This document shows, piece after piece, positions 1 to 7,311 of a DNA stretch of 11,608 nt. This stretch comes from Acidobacteriota bacterium (lineage in GTDB: Bacteria > Acidobacteriota > Terriglobia > Acidiferrales > UBA7541), in contig PMOV01000249.1 in the NCBI GenBank assembly GCA_003161195.1, positions 1-11,608 of the forward strand, written 5' to 3'. Position numbers and translations under genes: made by a program. Position 1 is the stretch's first letter; the number at the start of each line of letters is the position of its first letter. Under the pieces are notes generated by a model. The model had not been told where the DNA came from. It ran no database searches and saw only the letters and a list, made by a program, of their open reading frames with translations.

Positions 1-1331
1 TCATACACGCCGCTGGTTTCCGGGTAATCGCCAACCGATGGCGGATCGCCCGTAATGCCCAGCACGTTGCGCACGCCGCCGACAGTCCATGCGCCGAGCA
101 GCATGGCCTGCAAACCGATGATGTTGAAATCGCGCGTGGTCAGGTGCGGCACGGTCTCGACACCTCGCGCCTCCAGCGCTCCCGCCACGACCAGCGCATC
201 CATGCCCACGCGCGCCATCGCGCCGCTGTTGATATCGATGGCATCGGCTTTGCCGGACGCCATGATCTTATCCACCTGCTCGTAAATGCGATCGAGCGAA
301 ACGCCCTTCGGCGGATCGATTTCCACGCACACGGTAAATTGCCCGGCCTGCAGCTTTTTCCAGAATTTACTTTCGGGAGCGCGCTCCAGCACCGGCGCGG
401 CCTTCGGCGCTGCCGCCACCGCGACAGACGCGCCACCATGTTTCGCGGGACGCAGCGATTTCACCGCCTCAGCCATGGCGCGGATGTGCGCCGGCGTCGT
501 GCCGCAGCATCCTCCCAGAATGCTCACGCCCAGCGCGGCAGCTTCCCGCGCAAACAGCGCGAAATATTCCGGCGAGGATTTCGGATACACGATGCGGTCG
601 CCTTCGCGCTTCGGGAAGCCGGCGTTGGGCATGCCGCTCACGCGAATGTCGCGCACGCGCGTGAGCTCGCCAAGAATTGGCAGCAGTGATTGCGGGCCCA
701 GCGTGCAGTTCGCGCCGATCACCTGCACATTTTTATTTTTCAGCAACTCCGCCGCGGCCGCCGGATGCATGTCGCCGAACGTCGTGCCTTCCTCCGCGTA
801 CGTCAGCTCCGCGATGATGGGCAGCCCGGAGAACGAACGAATCGCGTCGATGGCCAGCAGCAGCTCTTCGATATACGAAAACGTCTCGAGGCAATACAAA
901 TCCACGCCGCGTTCTTCCAGCGCCAGCGCTTGTTCGTGAAAAATATCCTGAATCTCGTCCGGCTCGGGGTGACGCGATTGCACGCCCAGGCCCAGCGGCC
1001 CGATGGAACCGGCGATCAACACTTCACGCGACGCGGATTCTCGCGCCTCTCGCGCAATTTTCACGCCGCGGCTATTCAGCTTCTGCACTTCGTCGCCCAA
1101 GCCCAGCGGTGCCAGCTTGAAACGATTCGCGCCAAAGGTATTGGTCTCGATAATCTGCGCGCCCGCCTCGATGTATGCCTGGTGAATGCGAAACACGGCC
1201 TCCGGTTCGGTACCGTTGAGCTCATCAAAGCAGCGCTGCGCGCCCACCGCTTCGTGCAGCAGTGAGCCCATCGCGCCGTCGGCGATCAGAATCGAATCCT
1301 TGAGCAGTTCGTTGAACTCGAGAATCTTCAC
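1..1331 (-). CDS. Bifunctional homocysteine S-methyltransferase / 5,10-methylenetetrahydrofolate reductase (3' end cut off by window)
   Basis: The frame is open from a GTG at 1331 to the window edge, about 443 codons without a stop. Residues 1 to about 290 are a homocysteine S-methyltransferase domain: DGAMGSLL near the start, ETNTFGANR, SIGPLG, then GANC with Cys209 and GGCCGT with Cys275 and Cys276, the three zinc-ligand cysteines expected in this family. After an Ala-rich linker (about 295-320) a methylenetetrahydrofolate reductase domain begins, with VEIDPPKG, DINSGAMARVGMDAL, VPHLTTRD and NVLGITGDPP. This is the YitJ-type fusion: the reductase makes 5-methyl-THF and the other domain methylates homocysteine to methionine in the cytoplasm. 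The GTG is the only usable start after an in-frame TAG upstream; an AGGA lies 9 nt before it. The gene lies 45 bp downstream of the cystathionine beta-synthase gene on the same strand, probably in one operon. The C-terminal half of the reductase is outside the window. Whether the methyl donor is methyl-THF or S-methylmethionine cannot be told from sequence. Confidence 0.93.
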   Translation of the reverse strand, partial: MKILEFNELLKDSILIADGAMGSLLHEAVGAQRCFDELNGTEPEAVFRIHQAYIEAGAQIIETNTFGANRFKLAPLGLGDEVQKLNSRGVKIAREARESASREVLIAGSIGPLGLGVQSRHPEPDEIQDIFHEQALALEERGVDLYCLETFSYIEELLLAIDAIRSFSGLPIIAELTYAEEGTTFGDMHPAAAAELLKNKNVQVIGANCTLGPQSLLPILGELTRVRDIRVSGMPNAGFPKREGDRIVYPKSSPEYFALFAREAAALGVSILGGCCGTTPAHIRAMAEAVKSLRPAKHGGASVAVAAAPKAAPVLERAPESKFWKKLQAGQFTVCVEIDPPKGVSLDRIYEQVDKIMASGKADAIDINSGAMARVGMDALVVAGALEARGVETVPHLTTRDFNIIGLQAMLLGAWTVGGVRNVLGITGDPPSVGDYPETSGVY

Positions 1332-1376
1332 GGTCGCGGGTCCTGTCAGGAAATTTGCCTGTGCGGGTGCGGCAAG

Positions 1377-2765
1377 CTAACGCTTCTGCTCCATCAGCGT
1401 GGCCACGGAACTCATCAGGTCGTACTTGGTGAGAATTTCAAAGTGCGCGTTGCCCATATCCACGAACACCGCGGGATTTTCGTGGCTCAAAATATACGTA
1501 ATGCGTTCTACCGGCGCGCTGCTGGCGATCCTCGGCATCGGCTCGCTCATCACTTCGCGTACCACCAGCTTGCGCAAATCCTTGCCTTGCAGCGCCATGG
1601 TCAGGATTTGATCTTCGTACACCGTCCCGATGGGCACCGCTTCTTCAAAGATGGGAATCTGCGAAATGTCCTGCTCCTGCATGGTTTTCAGTGCATGAAA
1701 CACGGTCTGGTACGGACGCGCCACGATCAATTCGCGCACTTTCCCCGCTTTGTGTTTCGCCTTGATGATATCCGATGCCGTGATGGGCACCGCCGATTCC
1801 ACATAGCCGCGTTCGCGCATCCACTCGTCGTTGTAAACCTTGCTCAGATAGCGCATGCCAGTGTCCGGCAGAAACGCCACGATCAGCGCTTCCGGGCCGA
1901 GATCTTTCGCCACCCGCAACGCCGCGGAGATGCAGCCGCCGCCCGAGCCTCCGGTGAACAGCCCTTCCATTTTCACCAGCCGCCGCGCCACCACGAAGCA
2001 CTCTTCGTCATTCACCTGCACCACGTCGTCCAGTATTTTCATGTCCATCGTGGTGGGAAAGAAATCTTCGCCGATGCCTTCCACCACGTACGTCTTGGCC
2101 TTCACCGTCTCGCCGGTTTTGAACGAATCGTAGTACAGCGAACCAATCGGATCGACGCCGATGATTTTTACCGCGGGATTTTTTTCCTTCAGATATTTGC
2201 CCACGCCGCTGATGGTCCCGCCGGTACCCATGCCGCAAACAAAATGCGTGATCTTGCCTTCCGTGTCGTCCCAGATTTCCGGGCCGGTGGTGCGGTAATG
2301 CGCCTCGGGATTCATGGGATTCGCATATTGATTGGGATAATAGGAATTGGGAATTTCGCGCGCCAGCTTCTGCGCCACCGAATAGTAACTGCGCGGATCT
2401 TCCGGCTCCACGGCCGTTGGGCAGACGATCACTTCCGCGCCCAACGCCTTCAGCAAATCGACTTTTTCCTTGGATTGCTTGTCCGTGATGGTGAAAACCA
2501 TTTTGTAACCACGCACCGCCGCCACGAGTGCCAGGCCCATGCCGGTATTTCCCGATGTGCCCTCGATGATTGTGCCGCCGGGTTTTAGTAGCCCGCGTTT
2601 CTCCGCGTCGTCGATCATGGTGATGCCGATGCGATCTTTCACCGAGCCGCCGGGATTGGTGTAGTCGGCCTTCACGTAGATCTGCGGTTTCAAGCCGTGA
2701 TTGATGCGGTTCAGCCGCACCAGCGGAGTGCCGCCAATAGCTTCGAGAATGTTGTTACATTTCAT
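1377..2765 (-). CDS. cbs: Cystathionine beta-synthase (PLP-dependent, with C-terminal CBS domain pair)
   Basis: A 462-residue protein, the usual length of bacterial cystathionine beta-synthases with a regulatory tail. Residues 1 to about 320 are a fold-type II PLP domain: IGGTPLVRL at 10-18, NPGGSVKDR with the Schiff-base Lys43, the substrate loop EGTSGNTG at 68-75, a GMGTGGTISG phosphate-binding loop near 175-185, and GLFTGGSGGG near 275. About 335-455 hold two CBS motifs (VRELIVARPYQTVFHAL and VREVMSEPMPRIASSAPVE), which in related enzymes bind adenosyl ligands such as SAM. The expected reaction joins serine and homocysteine to cystathionine; O-acetylserine sulfhydrylase activity is possible, as cysteine synthases share the catalytic domain. 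The neighbouring homocysteine methyltransferase favours the cystathionine assignment. The ATG at 2765 fits the family N-terminus; its ribosome binding site is weak (GAG about 9 nt upstream). The gene is intact. Confidence 0.93.
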   Translation of the reverse strand: MKCNNILEAIGGTPLVRLNRINHGLKPQIYVKADYTNPGGSVKDRIGITMIDDAEKRGLLKPGGTIIEGTSGNTGMGLALVAAVRGYKMVFTITDKQSKEKVDLLKALGAEVIVCPTAVEPEDPRSYYSVAQKLAREIPNSYYPNQYANPMNPEAHYRTTGPEIWDDTEGKITHFVCGMGTGGTISGVGKYLKEKNPAVKIIGVDPIGSLYYDSFKTGETVKAKTYVVEGIGEDFFPTTMDMKILDDVVQVNDEECFVVARRLVKMEGLFTGGSGGGCISAALRVAKDLGPEALIVAFLPDTGMRYLSKVYNDEWMRERGYVESAVPITASDIIKAKHKAGKVRELIVARPYQTVFHALKTMQEQDISQIPIFEEAVPIGTVYEDQILTMALQGKDLRKLVVREVMSEPMPRIASSAPVERITYILSHENPAVFVDMGNAHFEILTKYDLMSSVATLMEQKR

Positions 2766-2895
2766 AGAATCAGCTCAAAACGCGGCGCGGCCCGCCACGG
2801 TCAGATGCGCATAGTGCGGCGCGCGACTGTGCGATAATTCTCCCAGTTTAACATGCGGATGCGGGGCGCGCAGCCAAGCCCGCGGAGATGATTCC
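2766..2895. promoter_or_regulatory. Divergent intergenic region between cbs and the ridA-like gene
   Basis: These 130 bp separate two operons that start in opposite directions, so at least two promoters must lie here or very close by. I see an AT-rich patch (about 2832-2852) inside a GC-rich stretch, including a GATAAT at 2832-2837 that could serve as a -10 box, but no matching -35 box at 16-18 bp on either strand. No SAM-responsive or T-box-like leader could be recognised ahead of cbs. A GGAG 8 nt before the ATG at 2896 is the likely ribosome binding site of the ridA-like gene. Confidence 0.45.
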
Positions 2896-3282
2896 ATGCG
2901 GCAAAACATATCCACGGGAACGCCTTGGGAGCCCATCGTGGGCTATTCCCGCGCCGTGAAAATCGGCAACGTCGTCGCCGTTTCTGGCACCACCGCCACC
3001 GGGCCGGATGGCCGAATCGTCGGCCCCGGCGACGCTTACGCGCAAACCGTGCAAACCATAAAGAACATCGAATCGGCGCTCGCCAAGGCCGGCGCTTCGT
3101 TGAAAGATGTCGTCCGCACGCGCATCTTTGTTACCAATATCGCCGAGTGGGAAAAAATCGGACGCGCCCACGGCGAATTTTTCAGCTCTATCCGCCCGGT
3201 AACCAGCATGGTGCAAGTAAGCAGCCTGATCTCGCCGGAGATGCTGGTGGAGATCGAGGCTGACGCCATTCTCGAATCCTGA
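2896..3282 (+). CDS. RidA/YjgF/UK114 family protein lacking the catalytic arginine
   Basis: A 128-residue protein of normal RidA length. The pattern GYSRAVKIGNVVAVSGTTA near the start, VRTRIFVTNIAEWEKIG in the middle and EMLVEIEADAI at the end are family hallmarks. RidA proteins form trimers, and the classical members hydrolyse reactive imines or enamines such as 2-aminoacrylate released by PLP enzymes. The arginine that binds the substrate carboxylate (in the PARSCVEV segment of E. coli RidA) is replaced by threonine here, in PVTSMVQV at about residues 102-109. Rid subfamilies 4-7 are described as lacking this arginine, and this protein looks like one of them, so classical deaminase activity should not be assumed. 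A GGAG lies 8 nt before the ATG. The methyltransferase gene follows after 12 bp, probably co-transcribed, and cbs is divergent. The true substrate is unknown. Confidence 0.9.
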   Translation: MRQNISTGTPWEPIVGYSRAVKIGNVVAVSGTTATGPDGRIVGPGDAYAQTVQTIKNIESALAKAGASLKDVVRTRIFVTNIAEWEKIGRAHGEFFSSIRPVTSMVQVSSLISPEMLVEIEADAILES

Positions 3283-3294
3283 TCCCCTCACACC

Positions 3295-4080
3295 ATGTCC
3301 ACGGCCCTCTACGATTCCGTCATCGCGGATTTCTACGACGCGTCGCCGCTAGTCGCCTCTCGCCTGCAGGACGTTAATTTTTACCTCGCTGCCGCCCGCA
3401 ATTTTGGCTCGCCCATCCTCGAACTCGGCTGCGGCACCGGGCGCATCTCCGCACCGCTCGCGCAAGCCGGTCACCCTGTCACCGGTCTCGACATTTCCGA
3501 AAAAATGCTGCAGCGCGCCGAGCAGAAACGCGCCTCGCTACCCGCGGAGCAACGAGCACACTTGCGCCTGGTGCAGGGCGACATGACCAGTTTCGACCTG
3601 CAAGACTACTTTCCCCTGATCATCGCGCCGTTTCGCCCGTTCCAGCACTTGTTGAATATTCGCGAACAGCTATCCTGCCTGGCCTGCGCACGCCGTCATT
3701 TGGAGGCCGGCGGCCGGCTCATCCTCGACTTTTTTCAAACGGATGCCGCGCGCATGCATGACCCGGACTTTCTCAAGGAACACACCATCGCGGACTACGA
3801 AATAGCTGGCGACCGCCGCGTGCGCCTCACGGAACGCACCACGGCGTTCCATCGCGCTACCCAGTGCAACGATGTGGAGATGGCTTTTACGGTGACCGGC
3901 CCTGGCGGTGAACAGAGTCGCAACGTCTTCGCCTTCACCATTCGTTATTTTTTCCGCTACGAGGTCGAGCACCTGCTGGCCCGCGCCGGCTTCCGTGTTC
4001 TAGAGTTGTTCGGCGATTTCGACGGCTCGCCATTGCGCGACGATTCGCCGGAAATGATTTTCGTCGCCACCGCCTCATAA
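3295..4080 (+). CDS. Class I SAM-dependent methyltransferase
   Basis: A 261-residue protein with a Rossmann-like methyltransferase core. Motif I is ILELGCGTGR at about 41-50, the acidic residue binding the SAM ribose is Asp66 in TGLDIS, and QGDMTSFDL near 94-102 contributes the adenine-side contact (Asp96). APFRPFQHLLN at 111-121 stands where the NPPY-like motif IV lies in other methyltransferases, and matches a broad group with an (I/A)PFRxFxHLL signature. EAGGRLILDFFQ closes the core; the remainder is a beta-rich C-terminal part with substrate-side residues. It should transfer a methyl group from SAM in the cytoplasm, giving S-adenosylhomocysteine. The substrate cannot be read from sequence. 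It begins 12 bp after the ridA-like gene. No good Shine-Dalgarno sequence is visible, so translational coupling is likely. The gene is intact and converges on the DUF4139 gene, leaving 51 bp between the stops. Confidence 0.9.
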   Translation: MSTALYDSVIADFYDASPLVASRLQDVNFYLAAARNFGSPILELGCGTGRISAPLAQAGHPVTGLDISEKMLQRAEQKRASLPAEQRAHLRLVQGDMTSFDLQDYFPLIIAPFRPFQHLLNIREQLSCLACARRHLEAGGRLILDFFQTDAARMHDPDFLKEHTIADYEIAGDRRVRLTERTTAFHRATQCNDVEMAFTVTGPGGEQSRNVFAFTIRYFFRYEVEHLLARAGFRVLELFGDFDGSPLRDDSPEMIFVATAS

Positions 4081-4131
4081 AGCCGCGGAACCGCAACGCC
4101 CCCTCGCACCGCAATCACTGCCCCACGCGAA

Positions 4132-5637
4132 TCACCACCTTGCGCGCACGCGATATTTCAGCATTGCCGTCCCGTTCTTCTCCACCGGCACGTTGAACTG
4201 CGCCGCGAATGCCCCTGTCTTCGTAAATGTATAACTCGACGAGAGCATCTCCCAGTCCCCGCCGATGGGCTCGTTCACCTGCACCACGATCGCGCTATCT
4301 TTGTGATTCCGCAGCGTGATCTCGTACTCCACTTCCCACGTGTGCGTATCCACTTTCTTGTAATCGGTCTGCTTGCGTTCGGAAACCACATCGAACGCGT
4401 TTCCGATGTGCACGGTGATCTCTTCGTCTTTCGGCGTATGTCCGATACGGTCCTCGCCGATAAATAGCACGCCCCCACGCGAGTCCTTCTGATACACGCG
4501 CACATTCCCCGCCGGCAGCGGCATGCCCAGCCCGGACTTCTCCGCGTTCTTGAATTTGTAGTACACCAGCACCGGATCCTTGATCGGCGCGCCCGGCGCC
4601 TGCGCGCTGCGGAAATAATAGTTCTGCCCATTCACGATAAACAGCTTCTCCACCGGCACATTCGTGCCCTGCAGCAAGCTGATCTGCTTGCTCTCTTTAT
4701 CTTCGATCGAAGTTTTCCGTCCCAGCGTGTACAGGTGATATTCGCTGAAGTTTTCCTGTTCGAATTGCGGAGCGGCCTTCGCCGCCATGGCGCTCGCTGT
4801 TATGTCCATCGCCCGGTTTCGCGCCGGCTCCGGCAAGCGATTCAAATCTCCCGCCACGAGTTGCAGCTTCGCGTTGTGAAACGCCGTCCCGCTGTTATTC
4901 CCAATCGTCACCCAGCCATCCAGATCCGCCGCCTTGTCGTCGCGCCCTACGGTTAGCACGTAGTCCGCATTCCAATTCAAGCCCGTCGCCAGATACGACG
5001 TTTCAATCTGCTGCTTCCGCGCCCCGCCATTTTCCAGTGACATCAGCAGCGTCGGCCGGTCATACAAATTCGCTGGCACCTCCGGAAAGTGATAACTCTC
5101 CACCGCCGGATTCGTCACGATGTCGTTTCCGATTCTCCACACCGTTCCGTTGTTGTCCGCCAGCAAGGTGGCCTTCACCTGCTCCCGCTTCGTCGTGTTG
5201 TTCTCCAGATACGAACGCTCCAGCGTAATCTCTTTCCCCACGTATTTGTGCAGCAGCTTCGCTGGCTCCAGCAGGTCATACTCATAATTTTGCTCGCTCA
5301 CTTCCAGCTTCGCCGGGTCCGTCAGCGAACGAAAATGCACCGTGGCCGGATTCACCGTCGCCGCAATATCCATGAATTTCAATCGGAACGCCCCGCTCGC
5401 CAGCGTCACCTGCCGCACATCGCGCACCAGCGCGATGTTCGAGTTGTACACCGTCACCGCCAGCTCCGTCTGATCGCTCAAGCTTGTCGCCGAATCGCCC
5501 GTGCTTTCCGCCGCGTTCTTCGCGCTCCCTGCGTCCTGAGTAGTGCCTGCGGCCAATCTTGCGCCACCGGCGAGAATCGCCAATGCCAAAGCCACCGTCG
5601 TCAACGTCGAGCCTTCTTTCCCAATACGTAGCACCAT
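4132..5637 (-). CDS. Secreted DUF4139 domain-containing protein
   Basis: The chosen start, ATG at 5637, gives 501 residues. An AGAGG 8 nt upstream supports it, and the product then begins with a signal peptide: charged MVLRIGKEG, a hydrophobic stretch at about 12-25 (TVALALAILAGG), then AAG near 29-31. The frame is open to a GTG at 5760, 7 bp after the anti-sigma stop, but that extension is Arg-rich and would bury the signal peptide. The mature part is beta-rich without obvious catalytic residues. ATGLNWNADYVLTVG at 217-231, WVTIGNNSGTAFHNAKLQLV at 242-261 and AGNVRVYQKD at 376-385 are typical of DUF4139, and the tail ends with KYRVRARW. The family is of unknown function; some relatives are called mucoidy inhibitor-like. 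The gene is third in a minus-strand row after the sigma and anti-sigma genes, suggesting an envelope partner of that regulatory pair (inference). Confidence 0.85.
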   Translation of the reverse strand: MVLRIGKEGSTLTTVALALAILAGGARLAAGTTQDAGSAKNAAESTGDSATSLSDQTELAVTVYNSNIALVRDVRQVTLASGAFRLKFMDIAATVNPATVHFRSLTDPAKLEVSEQNYEYDLLEPAKLLHKYVGKEITLERSYLENNTTKREQVKATLLADNNGTVWRIGNDIVTNPAVESYHFPEVPANLYDRPTLLMSLENGGARKQQIETSYLATGLNWNADYVLTVGRDDKAADLDGWVTIGNNSGTAFHNAKLQLVAGDLNRLPEPARNRAMDITASAMAAKAAPQFEQENFSEYHLYTLGRKTSIEDKESKQISLLQGTNVPVEKLFIVNGQNYYFRSAQAPGAPIKDPVLVYYKFKNAEKSGLGMPLPAGNVRVYQKDSRGGVLFIGEDRIGHTPKDEEITVHIGNAFDVVSERKQTDYKKVDTHTWEVEYEITLRNHKDSAIVVQVNEPIGGDWEMLSSSYTFTKTGAFAAQFNVPVEKNGTAMLKYRVRARW

Positions 5638-5766
5638 CGTCATCACCTCTCGGGGGAATCGCTGCACTCCAGTTAGAACGCGTCCGCCGGTTTTTCTTGC
5701 GCCGATTTTCTTGCCGGGGCATCTCGCTCGCACCACGCTCAGCGGTCGCCGGAACAACACCGTCGC

Positions 5767-7239
5767 CTATTCGCTGGCCACGCGCTTCCAGTTCACCCCG
5801 CCGTCGCTCGTCACGAACGTGTTCTTGTGCTTCGCATCCCACACCCTCGCGTTCAACGCATCCCCCGCCTTCACGCCGCCAATCTCCCCGCCAACCGGCG
5901 AAGCCACCTTCGTCCAATGACCACCGCCATCCACCGTCACTAAGATCGTCCCGCCTCGCCCAATCACCCAACACACCGCATCGCTCGCCGCGGACCCGCC
6001 TTCCAGCGTGGTCGCGACGCCACTCGTCTGCTGCGACCAAGTATCCCCGGCATCCCGCGACTGCTCTATCCTTCCGCCGTCTCCGACACGCCAGACCACC
6101 TTCCCACCCGGTGCCGCAATAAGCCGGGCATTGGCTTTCGCCACGGCCGTCCGCGACGACGTGTTTTTTTTCGCCTCGACACTTTGCGCCTGCACGCTCA
6201 CCAGCGCCGATGCCGCGCCGCTGCTTTGTCCTGGCTCGTTAGCCGCAGCCGGGGCCCCCGGCGCCGGTGCTGGCGGAGCAGCCTCCGCTTGCCTCTGCGC
6301 GTTCTGTGGCTCCATTCCCGCGCTCAACTGCGAGAAACTCCGGTCGTTCACTGGCAACTGTGTGGATTCCTTCAGCGCATCCGCCTTGGCGCCGCTCCCC
6401 GCCCCGGTTTCTGGGGCCGCCGGTCGAGGCGCTGCTTTGTCCAGCACTATCGCTTGCGCCGGCGTTACGGGCTTAGGCGCGACCGCCGCCTCCCTTCTCT
6501 CCCTCGCAGCCGGACGCAACCCCGCAGCCCGGTTGCCAGCCATCAAGCCATCTTGGGCGGTTGCTGCTTTCTGATCCGTACTCGCGGCAGGCGCGCCTGG
6601 CGCCGCCTCGCTCTGTTGCGCCATCGTAGGTTCCGGCACCCGGCGATTCTCCGCCGTCTCCACCCGATCCGCGGGCATCACATCCTTCTTGCTCGTTTGC
6701 ACGCCAACCCACACCAGCAATCCCGCCGCAATCGCGCCCAGCGGCGCCAACCAATGCGCCACCGCTCGCCCCGCCCGCTTTCGCGAAGCGGAAGCGGCAA
6801 CGGGCGCCGCCGCACTCGTCCTCGGCACGCTTGCAAGCACCGCGTCCTCTCTCGATGTTTCCGCAAGTGCTTGCACCGCGGCGCCACCTAGCGTTTCGGT
6901 CCGCAGCGTCCGCGCGGCCAGCCGTTGCGGAATCCCTTCTCGCTCATAACCCCCCATATCCCGCTCCGCACCCTCGTGCGAAATCGCCACATCCTCCGTA
7001 TTCTCCAGCAGCGCCAGAATCTCCTGGCATCGGCCGCAACTCGCCACATGCTCCTTGCACAAAAGCATCTCCGCGCTGCCCAGCGCCCGCTCGTGATACG
7101 CGGCCAGCACCTCTGCATCGAGGCATCCTTCCTGCAGCCCTCCCGCCGCCTCCCGGGAGGCACTTGCTCCATTCTCCGCCCCGCGTTGTCGCAACTGCCG
7201 CGCCAGTGCTTTTTCAAACAGCAAATCGTCATCCGCCAT
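5767..7239 (-). CDS. Membrane anti-sigma factor: zinc-finger N-terminus, one TM helix, Ycf48/BNR-like C-terminal domain
   Basis: A 490-residue product from the ATG at 7239, chosen for its near-perfect Shine-Dalgarno sequence; the frame reaches upstream to 7275. Cys39 followed by His64-x3-Cys68-x2-Cys71 is the zinc-binding anti-sigma (zf-HC2/ZAS) pattern, as in CLDAEVLAAYHERAL and CKEHVASCGRC. This cytoplasmic part should bind the sigma factor encoded upstream. About 161-181 (HWLAPLGAIAAGLLVWVGVQ) is a single transmembrane helix after an RKRAGR positive cluster. About 182-370 is a low-complexity Ala/Pro/Gln linker. Residues 373-490 contain repeated blade-like units such as GDGGRIEQSRDAGDTW, GRGGTILVTVDGGGHW and NTFVTSDGGVNW, like the Ycf48/HCF136 and BNR beta-propeller repeats. 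Only about three blades are present, so the propeller would be partial or shared between copies. The topology suggests an outside sensor domain controlling an inside sigma-binding domain; the ligand is unknown. Confidence 0.87.
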   Translation of the reverse strand: MADDDLLFEKALARQLRQRGAENGASASREAAGGLQEGCLDAEVLAAYHERALGSAEMLLCKEHVASCGRCQEILALLENTEDVAISHEGAERDMGGYEREGIPQRLAARTLRTETLGGAAVQALAETSREDAVLASVPRTSAAAPVAASASRKRAGRAVAHWLAPLGAIAAGLLVWVGVQTSKKDVMPADRVETAENRRVPEPTMAQQSEAAPGAPAASTDQKAATAQDGLMAGNRAAGLRPAARERREAAVAPKPVTPAQAIVLDKAAPRPAAPETGAGSGAKADALKESTQLPVNDRSFSQLSAGMEPQNAQRQAEAAPPAPAPGAPAAANEPGQSSGAASALVSVQAQSVEAKKNTSSRTAVAKANARLIAAPGGKVVWRVGDGGRIEQSRDAGDTWSQQTSGVATTLEGGSAASDAVCWVIGRGGTILVTVDGGGHWTKVASPVGGEIGGVKAGDALNARVWDAKHKNTFVTSDGGVNWKRVASE

Positions 7240-7244
7240 GGCGC

Positions 7245-7255
7245 TCACCTCCTTT
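7245..7255 (-). promoter_or_regulatory. Near-perfect Shine-Dalgarno site of the anti-sigma gene
   Basis: On the minus strand the sequence AAAGGAGGTGA matches 11 consecutive bases of the complement of the usual bacterial 16S rRNA 3' end. Its GGAGG core lies 8 nt before the ATG at 7239. This decides the start codon of the anti-sigma gene over the upstream in-frame start at 7275. It is clearly stronger than the sites seen before the other genes in the window and predicts efficient translation of the anti-sigma factor relative to its sigma factor. Confidence 0.85.
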
Positions 7256-7311
7256 AGAACGGACGCGCACCGCAACCTTGCAGCGCCTCCGCTCCCTCAT
7301 CCCGTCGCGCA

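Noticed and set aside
1443..2588. A 381-codon plus-strand frame opposite cbs
   Set aside because: It is rich in His, Arg and Phe and has no recognisable motif; the opposite frame is an unmistakable cystathionine beta-synthase.
2832..2837. GATAAT as a -10 promoter box
   Set aside because: No -35-like hexamer lies at a proper distance on either strand, so it is mentioned only as a possible element of the intergenic region.
4081..4131. Possible bidirectional terminator between the converging methyltransferase and DUF4139 genes
   Set aside because: Only a GCGG/CCGC pair with a 2-nt gap is present and no T-run follows on either strand. No stable hairpin could be supported.
5638..5760. Extended N-terminus of the DUF4139 gene, starting at a GTG at 5760
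   Set aside because: It adds 41 Arg-rich residues in front of a clear signal peptide, and the ATG at 5637 has the better-spaced ribosome binding site.
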